From NCBI GenBank assembly GCA_017163975.1, contig JAFFSR010000347.1, positions 5,091,001 to 5,155,000 of the forward strand: a stretch of DNA of 64,000 nt, given 5' to 3'. The translations under genes were made by a program, and so were the position numbers. Positions 32,780 through 44,533 of this stretch are shown in pieces. The notes beneath the pieces are model-generated. The model was not told the DNA's origin, ran no database searches, and saw nothing but the letters and a program-made list of their open reading frames with translations. Position 1 is the stretch's first letter; each line of letters starts with the position of its first letter. Source of the stretch: Anastatus disparis. Taxonomy: Eukaryota; Arthropoda; Insecta; Hymenoptera; Eupelmidae.

Positions 32780-35700
32780 AAAGTTTTTCTTCATTTAAAA
32801 TAACTTTAAGTTATTGTTGCAGTTTGTGTTTTCTTCTTTCTTGTTCATATCCGGGACAGCTTATAAAATGTTGCACATTCACAAAATTGATACATAGATC
32901 ACATACTTTTTGAGCCTCTTTTGTAATCAGGTGGATATGGGAGAAGTTTGTATGTCCTATTCTCAATCTAGTAACAATTGCTTGGTCTTTTCTTTTGAAT
33001 TTAGTTGCTGGGCTATTTCCGAATGAATTTTTTCTTTTTGACGTAATTTTGAATGATGTGCTAATCTCCAATTTTCATCTTCTTTTATCCAAATTTGTTT
33101 TTTGGTGAAGGTTTTAAAGTCGTTATAGTCTATTGTTATTTTTTTAAGATCCAGTTTACAGGCTTTCTTTGCCTCATCGTCTGCAATCTCATTACCAAGG
33201 ATCCCTATATGCGAAGGAATCCAACCAAAAATTACCTCTTTCTAAAATTTATGTGAATTGAGTTCCTGTAGGTTTTCTCTAATTTTTATAATAAATGAAT
33301 TCCTAGATCTATGACTTGAGATTGCAGACAGAGCGCTCATTGAATCAGAAAGTATTATATATTTATTTCCTTCTAGGTTTTAAATGCTCTCAAGCGCCTT
33401 CTGAATTGCAAAAACTTCGCTTGAAAATATTGAAAATTCTTGGGGCAGTCTCTCAGCTATTTTTAAGTCTGAGGTTATTACAGCAAAACCTGTGCCTAAT
33501 TCAGATTTAGAAGCGTCAGGGTGGATTTGTTTATAGTCTTTAAATATTTTTAAATTGTTTTCAACCATTGTTTTGAGCTGCATTGGATTTGTATTACTCT
33601 TTGAGTTTTGATTTGCCAAGTTGTGTATTTCAGGTGCTTCCAAGTCCCATGATGGTATTTTGCTGTATCCAGTTTCTTCCAAAAATGGTGTATTTATACC
33701 TAAATTTTCCAGTTCATTCGTCATTCTTATGTTCAGTGGTTTTGGATAGTATTTTTTTTGGTTAAAGGTAGACCTGAATTTTGGCGACCATATCATATCT
33801 CTTATTGGATTGTTCAAGACAGATGCTGCCTTCGCTCCGTAGTTAAAGGTGAGAATCAAACGTCTCGTTTCTAGTGATTCAATTTGTGCTTCGGCTAGTA
33901 AACTGCTTGTTGGGCTTGTTCTAAATGCACCACAGATCATTCTTGCTCCAGCGTTGTTAATTGAATCTAACATACTTTTGATATTTTGGTTTGCTGAATT
34001 ATATATCACTGCTCCATAATCTAATTTAGAAAGCACTACCGATTTATAGGTGTTTTTAATAATGTGATAATCTGCTCCCCAACTTTTCGAGCTGATGACT
34101 TTGAGAATGTTTAGGCGTTTTATGCAGTCTTTTTCTAATTCTTTTATATATAGTATCCATGAAAGTTTTTCGTCGAAAGTTAGTCCTAATACTTTTATTT
34201 GGTTTGTTCTATTGAGCTTTTGATCTTCCAAGGTCAGAGTTATTTCACCTACACTTTTAATAAATTTTGAGAACACTATGTATTTTGACTTTGTTTTGGA
34301 TAATTTAAAACCATTTTGATTTGAAAAATCTTGTATCTTGTCAAGTGTCTTTTGCATGATGTTTTGTGTAATTTTAGTATTTTTTCCTGAAATTAGTAAA
34401 GTGATATCGTCTGCAAATATAGATATTTTGACTGGGGCCTCTATTACGTCGATTATATTATTCATAGCCAACAGAAATATTGTGACACTTAGGACCGTTC
34501 CTTGAGGAACCCCGTTAATTAAATCTACTTTGTTAGATAGTGTTCCGTTTACTCTAACTCTTATAGATCTATCAGAAATAAAATTTTTTATTAAATTGTA
34601 TATGTTACCAGTGATCTTTAGTTTTTCGAGTATATCAAGGATTCGGTCTCTCCACAATAAGTCATAAGCTTTTTCCATGTCCAAACATACAGCTATTAAG
34701 AATTCTTTATATATTAAAGCTTCACATATATTATTTTCTATAAACGCTAGACTATCTTAAGTAGATTCCTAAGTCCATTTTGATGCTGTGAGATCATATT
34801 GTTGTTCTCTAACCACCATTTTAATCTCTTGTTTACTATTTTTTCTAACAGTTTACATAAACAACACGTTAATGAGATTGGTCTATAGTTTTCTGCCAAC
34901 AGGTCGTTTTTACCCGGTTTGGGGATTGGAATGACAATAGCTTCTTTCCATTTGGTTGGAAAAATATTTTTCTGATATATTAAAAATTTTTTGTATGTAT
35001 GTTAAGGCTTTTTCTGGCAAATTTTCAAGTAAGCTGTTGGGAATTCTGTCCAAACCAGCACTAGAATTTTAGGGTGAATTTAATTTCCTCTAGTGTAATT
35101 TCTGCATTAATTTTTGAACAGCTGTTAGACTCCTTGGTTGTGTACTCTTCTTGTTTTTCTATTTGAAATTTTTTTTATTTTTGATCGTTATTGGATCATA
35201 ATTGTCGTCACTAAAGGCTTTTGCGAAAGTCATGGCGAAGTGGTCTGCTATTATCTTCGAGTCATGAGTAGAAGAATTTCCTGATGTTTGGATAGCCGTA
35301 ATTTTTTATGTTCTCTTTTTACCACTTATTGCATTATATTTTTGCCATATTTCATTGCTGGACGCATTTTGGTTCATAGAAGAAATGAATTCAATCCAGC
35401 TATTTCTTTTACTCTGTTTGATTACATATCTCGCAATCGCCATTTTCTTTTTAAAGTTTATTTTATTTGTTTCTGTATTATGTTTTTTATATGAATTTAA
35501 AGCTTTCTTTTTTTCTTTAATTGCATCTTCGCACTCCGAATTCCACCATGGAACATTCTTTGTTTCCATTTTCCCTGTTGTTTGGGGAATTGTGTCATTT
35601 GCCGCTTGAATTATAATATCTTCAAATTTATTTACCATCGTGTCTATATCCTTCGGATCTAAGTATGGTTCTTCTGTAATTTCGTTAATTTTATTTTTGA

Positions 35701-37484
35701 CTATCTCCCGGTATTTTTCCCAATTCGCCTTCTTAAATTTCCACCTTGGAGTAAAAATTGCATTAGTTTCTGATACTTGTTTCATTTTTAACAAGATAGG
35801 ATTATGATCACTATCATACATATCGTTCAATGTACTCCATTCGATTGAGTTTATCAAGTTTGGGTTACAGAAGGATAGATCTATGGCGCTTGAGGAACCT
35901 GTAGCAACATTAAAATGTGTATCAGAGTTGTCATTTAATAAGGATATCTCGTTGTTAATTACTATTTTTTCTATTATCTTTCCTCTAGCATCTCTTTTTC
36001 CTGATCCCCAAAGAGCATTGTGACTATTGAAGTCCCCCATTATAACAAAGGGTTTTAGTAGTTGTGTAATTATTTGTGTTATCTCACTTTCCTGAAAGTC
36101 ATAACTATTAGGTAAGTACATATTACATATATGTATGCTTTGATTATTTAGCTTTGTTTAAATAGCGACTACTTTGAGATTGCTTCTTATTTTTAAATCT
36201 GAATATTTTAATTTTTCATTTATGTATATTGCCACACCGCCGCTAGCTTTGGAATTTGTTACTCTGTTTTTGAATACGCAATTACCCTGGTAGAAAATAG
36301 ACCATTCAGAAATGGCGATTAGTCATTTATTAGTCATTTTTTTATGACTAATTTTTTAATCACAAAATGACCAAAATATGGTGAAATTGCTAATATATAT
36401 AGATATATACTTTATGCAAATAAATTCATAGATATATTTTTTTCTTCAATGGAGAGAATTTCTTTACAAAAATTAACTTGCTAATACGATAAAGTTAAAA
36501 CGGATCACAAAAAGCCTAAAAATTATGTTACAGCATGGTAAAAATGGCAGTGACTTTAAATAAATATTTTAGAGATTTAAGGTTAGTTCTCAGGCTGCCA
36601 TGACTCTGTTTTAACCTTACCTTGCAAGTATGCTAAAAGAGAGTGAAAGAGAAAGAGAAAACGAGGAAGAGAGAGAAAAAGCGTTAGAGTTTCCAAAACT
36701 TGAGAGAACTGCAAAATAGACACAAATTAATAAAGTAGTTCATTTTTTGAAAAGTACGGAGTCTTTAAATAAGAAAAGAAAATTTAAAAAAAAGGAATAA
36801 AATAGACTAATGTATTAAATCAATAAGTTTAACAAGTCTATTGGAGAAGAGTATATAGGAAAGTGTAAAATTTGAGGTTTGTAAAAACAGTGTAAACAAT
36901 GATTGCAGTGAAAATGAATTGACTGTTGAAGAAAGTTGTGATATAGTTCTCAAGACTGTGATTTAGAAAAAATTTGTCAACCACACTAGCTGATGTAATA
37001 TCGTGAATGGGATACATAAATTTAATTTTTTCATCGAACTCGTTTCTCATTAAAAATAATTGATAAAAGTTATATTTGTGGTTACAAATTTTATTTAATA
37101 TTAATATTTTTTCATAATTTAGTATAATATTTAATAATAAAAAAATAAATTGATGTATTATTTATTATAATAAAATAATAAAATGATTTATCATATTTAT
37201 AGCAGTTTTTGACTATTAACCGTCCTCAATAAGCGGATAAATTGGTCATTTTCTGATTAATATTGGTCATTTCTTGGTCATTTTTTCTAAAACTGGTCAA
37301 AATATGACCAAATAATAGTGAAATTTTCTACCAGGGTATAATTTTTGATTTTAATGAAATTTAGGTCTTTAAAATTTGTTTCTTGGAAGCATTGTATGTT
37401 TGGTTTATAATCACTTATGAGTTTTTGAACGAAAGGATATCGAGTGTTTAATCTGTTAGTATTCCATTGAATAATTGAATTTTC
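32780..37484 (-). pseudogene. Non-LTR ORF2 (endonuclease, RT, RNase H), broken
   Basis: The protein starts near 37484 with an APE-type endonuclease (IQWNTN, CFQETN), is split by a MITE, resumes at about 36284, and shows GDFNSHNALWG near 36020 (catalytic Asp/His region). The RT core lies at 34684-33900: DMEKAYD, GVPQGTVLS and the catalytic FADDITLLIS near 34420-34390. RNase H follows (HPDASKSELGTGFAV near 33515; SSEVFAIQKAL near 33410; GNEIADDEAKKAC near 33190), then a C-terminal CxxC-H-C motif (VCDLCINF...HFISCPGYE) near 32900-32850. Frameshifts and stops occur at 35300-34690, near 33370 and near 33100. It is not translatable as one protein. Confidence 0.85.
36285..37336. mobile_element. TA-flanked MITE with CCCTGGTAGAAAAT termini
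   Basis: The left end CCCTGGTAGAAAAT and the right end ATTTTCTACCAGGG are perfect inverted copies, with TA on each side (36283-36284 and 37337-37338). The interior has repeated TTGGTCATTT/AATGACC words near both ends and no gene. TA duplication fits mobilisation by a Tc1/mariner-type enzyme. It interrupts the endonuclease frame. Confidence 0.9.
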
Positions 37485-37500
37485 CATGCTGATTTTAGTT

Positions 37501-38190
37501 TTAGTTTGTGTTTTGAATTTGGTACATTGATTGGCTGAATACTTCGTCATCAGATGAGTTAAATAGCGTACTTTCGGTCTCTATTTTTTTTTCAATTTGT
37601 CTTAATTTATTTTTAAGTTTCGTGAACCTCCTTTTCATGTTTGAGTCTAGAATACGCGGGTAGAGTTCCTCTAAAAATTTAGCAAGTTCTTCTAAGTTAC
37701 TGGAGAATTGAAGGGCATTGTCCTTTGTGTTGGTTGATCCTTTTGTTTTATCTAAAAAATTTTTCAATTGTTCAAAACTTAACAATTTTCCTGTTTTTTC
37801 TATAACTTCTTTAAGTGGTTCTAAGGATTTTTCCATATCGTCTTTACTATCTGTTGTTTCTCTTATTCTCTTTCTAGCCAGTTTGATTTTAGTAGGTGCA
37901 TGTTTATTTTGTTCACTCATATCATTATCAATTGTGCTATTTGTTTCATCTGTAATTTGAGATCTTGTTCTTTTAAAACCTGAAATTTGTTGATCGATAT
38001 CCATGTCGGTCGGTTGCTGTGTCGTTTCGATAGGTTTTATAATATTTGAGCTATTTTCATTTATCTTCACTTGCCCGTCGGTCTTATCATTGCTTTGTTT
38101 GTTTACTGTCGATGTATCTAAATTTGCGTGATTTTCACAGTCTTTGGCTAAATGCCCCTCTGGTTTACAAATATAACATTTCAGGAGAGT
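37501..38190 (-). pseudogene. Non-LTR ORF1, C-terminal part
   Basis: The frame enters with a CCHC zinc knuckle, CYICKPEGHLAKDC (about 38185-38145), then a charged region (DMDIDQQISGFKRTRSQI, ARKRIRE) and a helical C-terminus ending near 37501. The knuckle marks it as the nucleic-acid-binding ORF1 product. The N-terminal two-thirds are absent because the insertion is 5' truncated. Confidence 0.7.
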
Positions 38191-38471
38191 AAAAATAATT
38201 GATTTAGAAGAATAAAATAATAAATTTAGAAATTAACAGTTGAAAAAAATTTTGAAATCTTAAGTCGAGCAAGAAAATAAAACAAAAAAATCTGTGTGCA
38301 AGACTTGAAGAGATAGAGAGACTATTAATCAATTATGAAATGAAAGTTTTACAAAATAAAAATAAAATAAAAAAAATTGTAATACAGTTACAAGTTAGTT
38401 TCAAAAATTATTTTCTGTTTTGATTTCAATTCCACTGCCTATATTATAGTTGAACTTTTATATCATAATAT

Positions 38472-38687
38472 TGTTAAGGAAGTGGTTTAAATATAGAATT
38501 ACTTATGATATTCAAATATGGTTTAATTTAATATAATAGACATTATGTACAGTACCACCTTTACAGACGGCTATCCTAACAAGTCTAACAGACTCGCGTC
38601 TTCAAGCGCAAGAAGCTCCTATCACGAAAGTTACGCTTGTGCACTGTTCATCTTATACACATATAAATGTATCGTATATTACTAACA
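38472..38687 (-). repeat. 3' LTR of Copia element
   Basis: TGTTAAGGAAGTGG...ATTACTAACA. The adjacent inner sequence on the minus strand (AAGGAGGTG) is a plausible polypurine tract. Confidence 0.95.
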
Positions 38688-38745
38688 CACCTCCTTACAT
38701 TTATATGTAGTTACAATCTTGATTTTATAAATTGATATTATCTAA

Positions 38746-39940
38746 TTACATCAATTTTAACATTTTACGAAATTTTTCAAATTTATCTCTGCATAAGGAC
38801 TTTGTAAATATATCAGCAATATTGTTCTCAGAATTTACTTTCACAATGTTTATAACTTTATCTTTAACATACTCATGAACATAATGATAATGAACCTCGA
38901 CATGTTTTGAATTTTTCGTAAAATTGCCATATTTAGCTATATTTAAGGCACCAGAATTATCCTCGTAATTACAAATTGGTTTTATTAACTTTACATCGAA
39001 ATCTTTTAATATTTCTTTTACAAAAATCAATTCGCTTACAGCTTCCGATAAAGCTACATATTCTGCAAATGTTGAAGCCTTTGTTACACTTTGTTTTCTA
39101 GATCTCCAATAAACAATATTTCCAAATAATCTTATTACAAAACCTGTAGTTGATTTTCTATCTAAATGGTCACCTGCCCAATCGGCATCAACAAAACAGT
39201 CAATAATATCATTATCATTATTTCTTTTATAAATTAAATTTAAATCTTTCGTTAAATACAAATATTTCAAAATTCTTAACGCGTATTTAAAATGTGTTTC
39301 ATCATAACTATTCTGAAAACGACTTAAATAGTTTACACTAAAACTAATATCTGCCCTTGTAGCCGAACTTAGATATAATAATGCACCAATTAAATTTCTA
39401 TATTTAATGTCCTTTTCACAATCATCAGATTTTTCAATTTTTAAATTTACTTCCATCGGTGTATTATAAAGTTTACAGTTTTCTAATCCGTATTTATTTA
39501 CTAATAATTCAATGTACTTAGTTTGATTTAATTTTAATAAATTTTTAGACAAATCATAATTTACGTTAATGCTTAAATATTCTTTAATTTTTCCAATATC
39601 TTTCATTTTAAATCTTTTTGACAGTAAATCTTTGATTCTATTAATCTCTTTTTTATCTTTGCAACAAATTAATAAGTCATCAACATATATAAGTAAATAA
39701 ATAGTACAATATTCATTTTTAAAAAAGTATAAACAACAATCAGTATTGCTTCTTGTAAAACCTAAATTTATCAAAAACTCATCTAAACATTCATACCATA
39801 TACGAGGGCTCTCTTTTCAACCATATAAAGTTCTAAATAGTTTACAGACCTTGTTTGCCCCGTCTTCAAATCCTTTGGGTTGCTTAATGTATACCTCAGA
39901 TTTTATTTTACCATTTAAGAGCATGATGAAGCTGTCCGCC
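38746..39940 (-). pseudogene. Copia RT C-terminal half and RNase H
   Basis: Contains the catalytic YVDDLLICC near 39690-39660, then the Copia RT/RNase H tail: YLSSATRADISFSVNYLSRF, DADWAGDHLDRKSTTGFV and KHVEVHYHYV, ending in NIADIFTKSL. The Asp and Glu residues of RNase H1 (DADWAG, AEYVALSEA) are present. The upstream piece 39918-39775 (VYIKQPKGFEDG, VCKLFRTLYG) has one in-frame stop near 39818. The N-terminal half of RT lies across the TTAA MITE at 40326-40595. Confidence 0.9.
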
Positions 39941-40321
39941 TTCTAATAATATTTCCAATCATAACTTATGAATAAACGATGCGTTTAATTGAGTTTCTTT
40001 GCTACAAAGAAAAAGTTTGTAAGATTAAACTCTAGTGCGGATAACTCAAGAAATCCACCAAAATATTATACATACAAAGTTATAATAAAAACTTTCAATA
40101 TGTCGTATTTTAAGGTTAGGTTTGTCGAGTTTAATATCTAATTTCCAATCCAAGCTCATAAAAAAATAACAAGTCCAAATGATTTTCTATTTTAACAAAA
40201 ATTATTGTATAAATATAGCTTTAGTGCGGACAAGTCATTATATTTGTTTAATTTAAGAATTAAAAAAGATATTGATAAAATAAAAAAAGCAAAACTCGAT
40301 TACTGCAGCTCCGACATGCCG
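39919..40321 (-). mobile_element. TTAA-target MITE, copy B, inside Copia RT
   Basis: 403 bp bounded by TTAA at 39915-39918 and 40322-40325. Minus-strand ends are CGGCATGTCGGAGC and GCTTCATCATGCTC, an imperfect inverted pair. Removing the insert plus one TTAA makes the RT frame continuous at the DVETAFL motif, so the duplication is exact. Non-coding. Confidence 0.92.
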
Positions 40322-40325
40322 TTAA

Positions 40326-40595
40326 GAACGCCGTTTCCACATCCATCTGTTCTATTTTTAAGCCCATTTGACAAGAATAAGATAATAAAATTTTTAACGT
40401 TTGAGTTTTTGTTACTGGGGCATATACATCATCAATTTCATCAGTTTGTTGAAATCCTCTAACTACCAATCTCGCTTTATATATATTATTTGCCTTTTTT
40501 GTATAGACCCATTTTACATCCAAGATTTTTTTTTCTTTATTTTCAACAATTTTCCATGTATTATTTTCATTCAAGCTTTTTATTTCTTTTTCCAT
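40326..40595 (-). pseudogene. Copia RT, N-terminal part
   Basis: Starts near EIKSLNENNTWKIV and runs through LDVKWVYTKKAN, ARLVVRGFQQ and the catalytic-site strand QMDVETAFL, where the MITE cuts it. The first RT aspartate (MDVETAF) is present. It overlaps the preceding integrase-region frame by about 29 bases, which indicates a one-base indel near 40600 rather than a natural start. Confidence 0.85.
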
Positions 40596-40599
40596 TCCA

Positions 40600-41285
40600 T
40601 TTCCATTTTTTACTTTCGCTAGAATTTATCGCCTCCTCAAATGTATACGGAATATCGGTACTACATAAATTTACAAAAATACTATTATTATACATTTTGT
40701 AGTAATCATATCTTTCCGGACAACTTTTAGATCTTGCTGACCGTCTTGGAATTTTTAATTCATTTGTTTCATCTATTTCTTTAGTACATTCCGTACTTTC
40801 ATATGTTTTGTCTAAAGAATTTTCACTTTCGCTTTTTACATCATTTTGTTCATTTTCTAAGTCTGATTCATCAAAATCTAAACCGATACAATTTTCATTT
40901 TCTTCAATTATTTCAACGTGTCTAGCTACGATAACTTTTCCATTAATTAACACACGATAACCGACATTACTGTATCCTATCAAAATTCCCATTTCAGCTT
41001 TTTTGTCCCATTTTGAAGTTCTATTTTGCTCTGGCTTTCTTACAAAAACTTTACTCCCGTATAAGCGTAAATTAGAAACATCCGGTTTCTTTCCGAAAAA
41101 TATTTCAAACAGTGTTTTTCTTACGATGGTATTTGTTAGACTACGATTTTTTAAATAAGTAACTGCGTAAACTATTTCCGGCCAGTATTTTTTATCCACG
41201 TTAGCTTCTGCTAGTAAGCAACGCGACATTTCCATTATGGTTCGATTAAAACGTTCAGCCGTTCCATTTAACTCATGAACATACG
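40600..41285 (-). pseudogene. Copia integrase C-terminal region
   Basis: From the right edge, after the insertion, HELNGTAERFNRTIMEMSR (with the third catalytic Glu in TAER), then KYWPEIVYAVTYLKNR, FFGKKPDVSNLRLYGSKVFV and MGILIGYSN, all classic Copia integrase words. A variable acidic linker with PRRSARSKSCPERY leads into RT. The upstream part continues at 42391. Confidence 0.88.
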
Positions 41286-41287
41286 TA

Positions 41288-42388
41288 CACGGAAAAAGGT
41301 AAATACCATTAAAATCAATACTACACGTAGTATGTATTATTTCTGTGATAAAATATTGAAAAAAAATGTAATAGTATAATTTTAATCAATACTATACTTC
41401 AAATTTTAACTACTAATGCTGGCATAACTATATTACGAACTGAGTGCATGAATTTCCGCTACGTAGTACCTATTTTTTCGGTACTAGGACTGATATTTCA
41501 CCTATCCGATCCAGGGGTAAAATTTTGCAGAGAATATAATTGCTATATATAGAACTGATTTTCCCATACTAGAATTAAAAATTGATGATTCTAAAATCAT
41601 TTTTATAATATATAACCCTTTTAAATTACTAATAATTAATTTTCAACTTAACAGGATGTCAGAGCTGTTAGAATCGATTTTTGCTTTTTTTATTTTGTTG
41701 ACATCTTTTTAAATTCATTAATCAAACAAATATTCTAACGTATCCGCGCTATAGCTATGTTAGTACAATTATTTTTGTTAAAATAAAAAGTCATTTGAAT
41801 TTATTTCTTTTATAAACTTGGATGGAAAGTTAGATCAAGCTTGACAAGCCTAACCTCGAAATACTATACATCGTAAGTTTGTATATAACTTTTTATGTAT
41901 AGCATCCCGGTGGATTTCATGAGTTGTCCGCACTCAAGCTTAATCTTACAAATTTCTTTATTGTAGCAAAAAAATTCATCTGCTTTTTCCCGTTTATAAT
42001 AATCAACTAAAGTTTAAAATTAATAATTAGTAATTTGAAATTTTTACATATTATATGATCGATATTATATTTATTGATTGCTAAAAATTTTTATGCAATT
42101 TAATGGTTTTTACATTATGATAAATTAGCTGTATTGAAGTTTCATATTCGACAGCGCCACAGTAAATATTGTATAGGTACTATGTTAGTAAAAGATAATT
42201 TAGTCCCGTAGTACGGAAAAATTCGGTACTATACCACACAATTCTTGGGACGAGTCGCGTTAAAAAATGTACTTATATAGGTCGTTTTAAAATATATACT
42301 GAGTATCAATTAAAAAACGACTGGTAATATTCTTTCTAGTACTGACTCAAATTAGTACATTCTTTTCAGGTATTTTCCTTTTTCCGTG
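41288..42388. mobile_element. TA-flanked element with CACGGAAAAAGG termini, inside Copia integrase
   Basis: Left end CACGGAAAAAGGTAAATACC; right end the inverse with one mismatch; TA at 41286-41287 and 42389-42390. Removing the insert plus one TA leaves the integrase frame open. The interior is non-coding and itself holds a TTAA MITE copy (41652-42013). Confidence 0.9.
41652..42013 (-). mobile_element. TTAA-target MITE, copy C, nested in the TA element
   Basis: Follows TTAA at 41648-41651 with CAGGATGTCAGAGC and shares TTTTTGTTAAAATAAAAAGT, TTGTCCGCACT and AAATTTCTTT words with the other copies. The distal end is diverged; TTAA occurs at 42014. Confidence 0.75.
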
Positions 42389-42390
42389 TA

Positions 42391-43403
42391 GGACACGGAT
42401 CAATTTTTATACCTTTTCCACGAACAAAATCAAAAATTCTTTTATTCAAATATTCCTTTCCATTATCGCATCTCAACACTTTCATTCTTTTATTCATCAT
42501 GTTCTCACATTCATTTACATATTCAATAAAGCATCCATATACTTCATCTTTCGATTTAATCGCGTATACTTTAGCAATTTTATTATAGTCGTCAATCAAG
42601 GTTACAAAATATTTTTCGCCTTTAAATCCCGTTGTTTTAAAGGGTCCACATACGTCAGTATGTACAATTTCCATAATATTATTCGCTCTTTTTCTATTGT
42701 TTACAAAAGGAATATTATGCATTTTATTTTCAATACAAATTTTGCATTTCATGTAGTCAGTTTCAATTTCTTTAGGTATTCCATCTAACAGCTGATTTTT
42801 ACATAAAGTATTTAAATATTTAAAATTTACATGATCTAATAAACGATGTCATTTCTCTTTTTTTGTCATATTTTTCAATTTATTATTTGCAAAATTTGCA
42901 CGGTAAGGCTTTTTGTTAAGGTGATTATTTGAATTTAATTTGCTTTTCATAATATAAAGATTATTAATTTTTAAAGCAACTGCAGTAATATTATCAAATT
43001 TATCAAAAATCTTTGTAAATCTACCTTTTGACTCGATTTTATTATTTTCAGTAACTTTACTATAACTTATTAAATTTCTTTGCATATCTTTTACATAAAA
43101 TACATTTTTCATATTTACTAAATTTTCTTTACCGAATGCATTGAAATAACTTAAAACATTGCCTATTTTTGTTGCTTTAACAATTCTATTATCACCTAAA
43201 TAGACATCTATAGGATTTTTCAAAGTTTTACAATTTTCAAAATATTTATCATCATTAATTATATGATCTGTGCAACCGCTATCTAATAACCAATTTATTT
43301 CATTACCATTTACTTTACTTATATCCATAGTGTTTGCTACATGATCGACCGTTGTTACCCAAGCGCTGTTTTCACTCTGCTGTTCTGGATGATGCGTACG
43401 CAT
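42391..43403 (-). pseudogene. Copia protease, pre-integrase and integrase core
   Basis: The protease motif WLLDSGCTDHI lies near 43300-43265. The GAG-pre-integrase region reads HRLLDHVNFKYLN near 42845, but the expected tryptophan just before His is a TGA stop (about 42850). The zinc-binding CKICIENK follows, then the integrase core with HTDVCGPF (first Asp, near 42660) and VLRCDNGKEY (second Asp, near 42475). The core is cut at 42390 by the TA element. Confidence 0.88.
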
Positions 43404-43550
43404 ATCTTGTTTATTTGAATAATACGCACCTCTACCGCTCTGACCACGACCGAAGTTACCACGCCCACGAAAGTAGGCCCTTCCGGTTCCTCGTTGTCCA
43501 CGTGGAGAACGCCATGTTTCTAGACGCTGCGTCGTTTGTCCGCCATTAAA

Positions 43551-44231
43551 CTACATTTGGTTAATGCCGCCATTTTTGCAGTTCTTTTTCACGTGTCCCA
43601 TTTCACCACATTGATAACACGTTCGTTTATCCGCCATAAATGTACTGCTCCTTTTTCCAGAATTTTCATCTTTTCCTTTTTTCATTTCGGCCATTTGAAT
43701 TTTATTCTTTATATAATCTGCTGTTTGATCTTCTTCTTTTAACGTATCGATCAAATCTCCAATGTAACTACATGATTCAGGCAGTGCATTTAACATATAA
43801 TTTAACTTTTCTTTTTCAGTAATTGTAGCACCCGCACATTTCAATTCATTTACAGATTTTTCAAAATCATTAAAGAATATTGTAAAGTCGTCATAATTTC
43901 TTAATCTTAGTTTTTCCAATTTATTTCTACACAAAACTTGCAATGCCGTCGATTTCTTTAAGTACAAATTATCAAATTTTTGCATTATCTCATTAGCCGT
44001 CTGTAAATCACTTATATATTCTAACTGTCTATTTGAAATCGCACCATAAATGTAGTTTATTGCCTTCACATCTTTATCATCCCAATCGTCTTTATCTGTT
44101 TCTAATTTTGACCTTGTCGTCACAATCACACATTTTTTCATTTTTAAAAACATAATTATTTTTTTTTTCCACATGCTGTAATCTTCGCCATCAAACACTG
44201 GTATTCTTACTTCATTTTTATCATTTGACAT
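43551..44231 (-). CDS. Copia Gag (226 aa, open)
   Basis: Opens at the ATG at 44231, about 70 bases inside the 5' LTR. The N-terminus has the Copia capsid words VFDGEDYSMWKKKI and ISNRQLEYISDLQTANEIM, ending in a CCHC knuckle, CYQCGEMGHVKKNC, near 43615-43575. A frame change near 43550-43400 (through an RG-rich segment, 43540-43400) separates it from protease, so the original single polyprotein is probably broken there. Gag itself looks complete. Confidence 0.85.
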   Translation of the reverse strand: MSNDKNEVRIPVFDGEDYSMWKKKIIMFLKMKKCVIVTTRSKLETDKDDWDDKDVKAINYIYGAISNRQLEYISDLQTANEIMQKFDNLYLKKSTALQVLCRNKLEKLRLRNYDDFTIFFNDFEKSVNELKCAGATITEKEKLNYMLNALPESCSYIGDLIDTLKEEDQTADYIKNKIQMAEMKKGKDENSGKRSSTFMADKRTCYQCGEMGHVKKNCKNGGINQM

Positions 44232-44283
44232 TTTTCACTTTTTCTTTAATAACGAGAGTCTATATCAATTAATATACTGTACA

Positions 44284-44301
44284 AACCACGCTTTCATACC
44301 A
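44284..44301 (-). promoter_or_regulatory. Primer-binding site of Copia element
   Basis: Directly inside the 5' LTR the minus strand reads TGGTATGAAAGCGTGG. TGGTA at this position is usual for Copia elements primed by initiator methionine tRNA; the exact tRNA is an inference. Confidence 0.6.
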
Positions 44302-44517
44302 TGTTAAGGAAGTGGTTTAAATATAGAATTACTTATGATATTCAAATATGGTTTTATTTAATATAATAGACATTATGTACAGTACCACCTTTACAGACGG
44401 CTATCCTAACAAGTCTAACAGACTCGCGTCTTCAAGCGCAAGAAGCTCCTATCACAAAAGTTACGCTTGCGCACTGTTCATCTTATACACATATAAATGT
44501 ATCGTATATTACTAACA
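44302..44517 (-). repeat. 5' LTR of Copia element
   Basis: Matches the 3' LTR over 216 bp with about three substitutions. Confidence 0.95.
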
Positions 44518-44533
44518 AATACAGATTTGTATT

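Larger units (their letters stand above)
32595..38190 (-). mobile_element. 5'-truncated I-clade-like non-LTR retrotransposon
   Basis: Minus-strand order is ORF1 zinc knuckle, endonuclease, reverse transcriptase, RNase H, C-terminal zinc motif, then a (TAAA)n-like A-rich tail at 32595-32635. The order APE endonuclease-RT-RNase H fits the I group rather than Jockey, which usually lacks RNase H. Similarity to a coding region stops at about 38190 inside ORF1, so the 5' end is missing. A 1052-bp TA-flanked element (36285-37336) splits the endonuclease. Confidence 0.8.
38472..44517 (-). mobile_element. Copia-type LTR retrotransposon (nearly complete, disabled)
   Basis: LTRs of 216 bp (38472-38687 and 44302-44517) begin TGTTA and end TAACA and differ at about three positions. 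Flanking 5-mers AATAT and AATAC could be a diverged target duplication. Internal order on the minus strand (Gag-protease-integrase-RT-RNase H) is the Copia order. Damage: a stop in the pre-integrase motif near 42850, a 1.1-kb TA element in integrase, a frameshift near 40600, a TTAA MITE in RT, and a stop near 39818. Confidence 0.92.
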
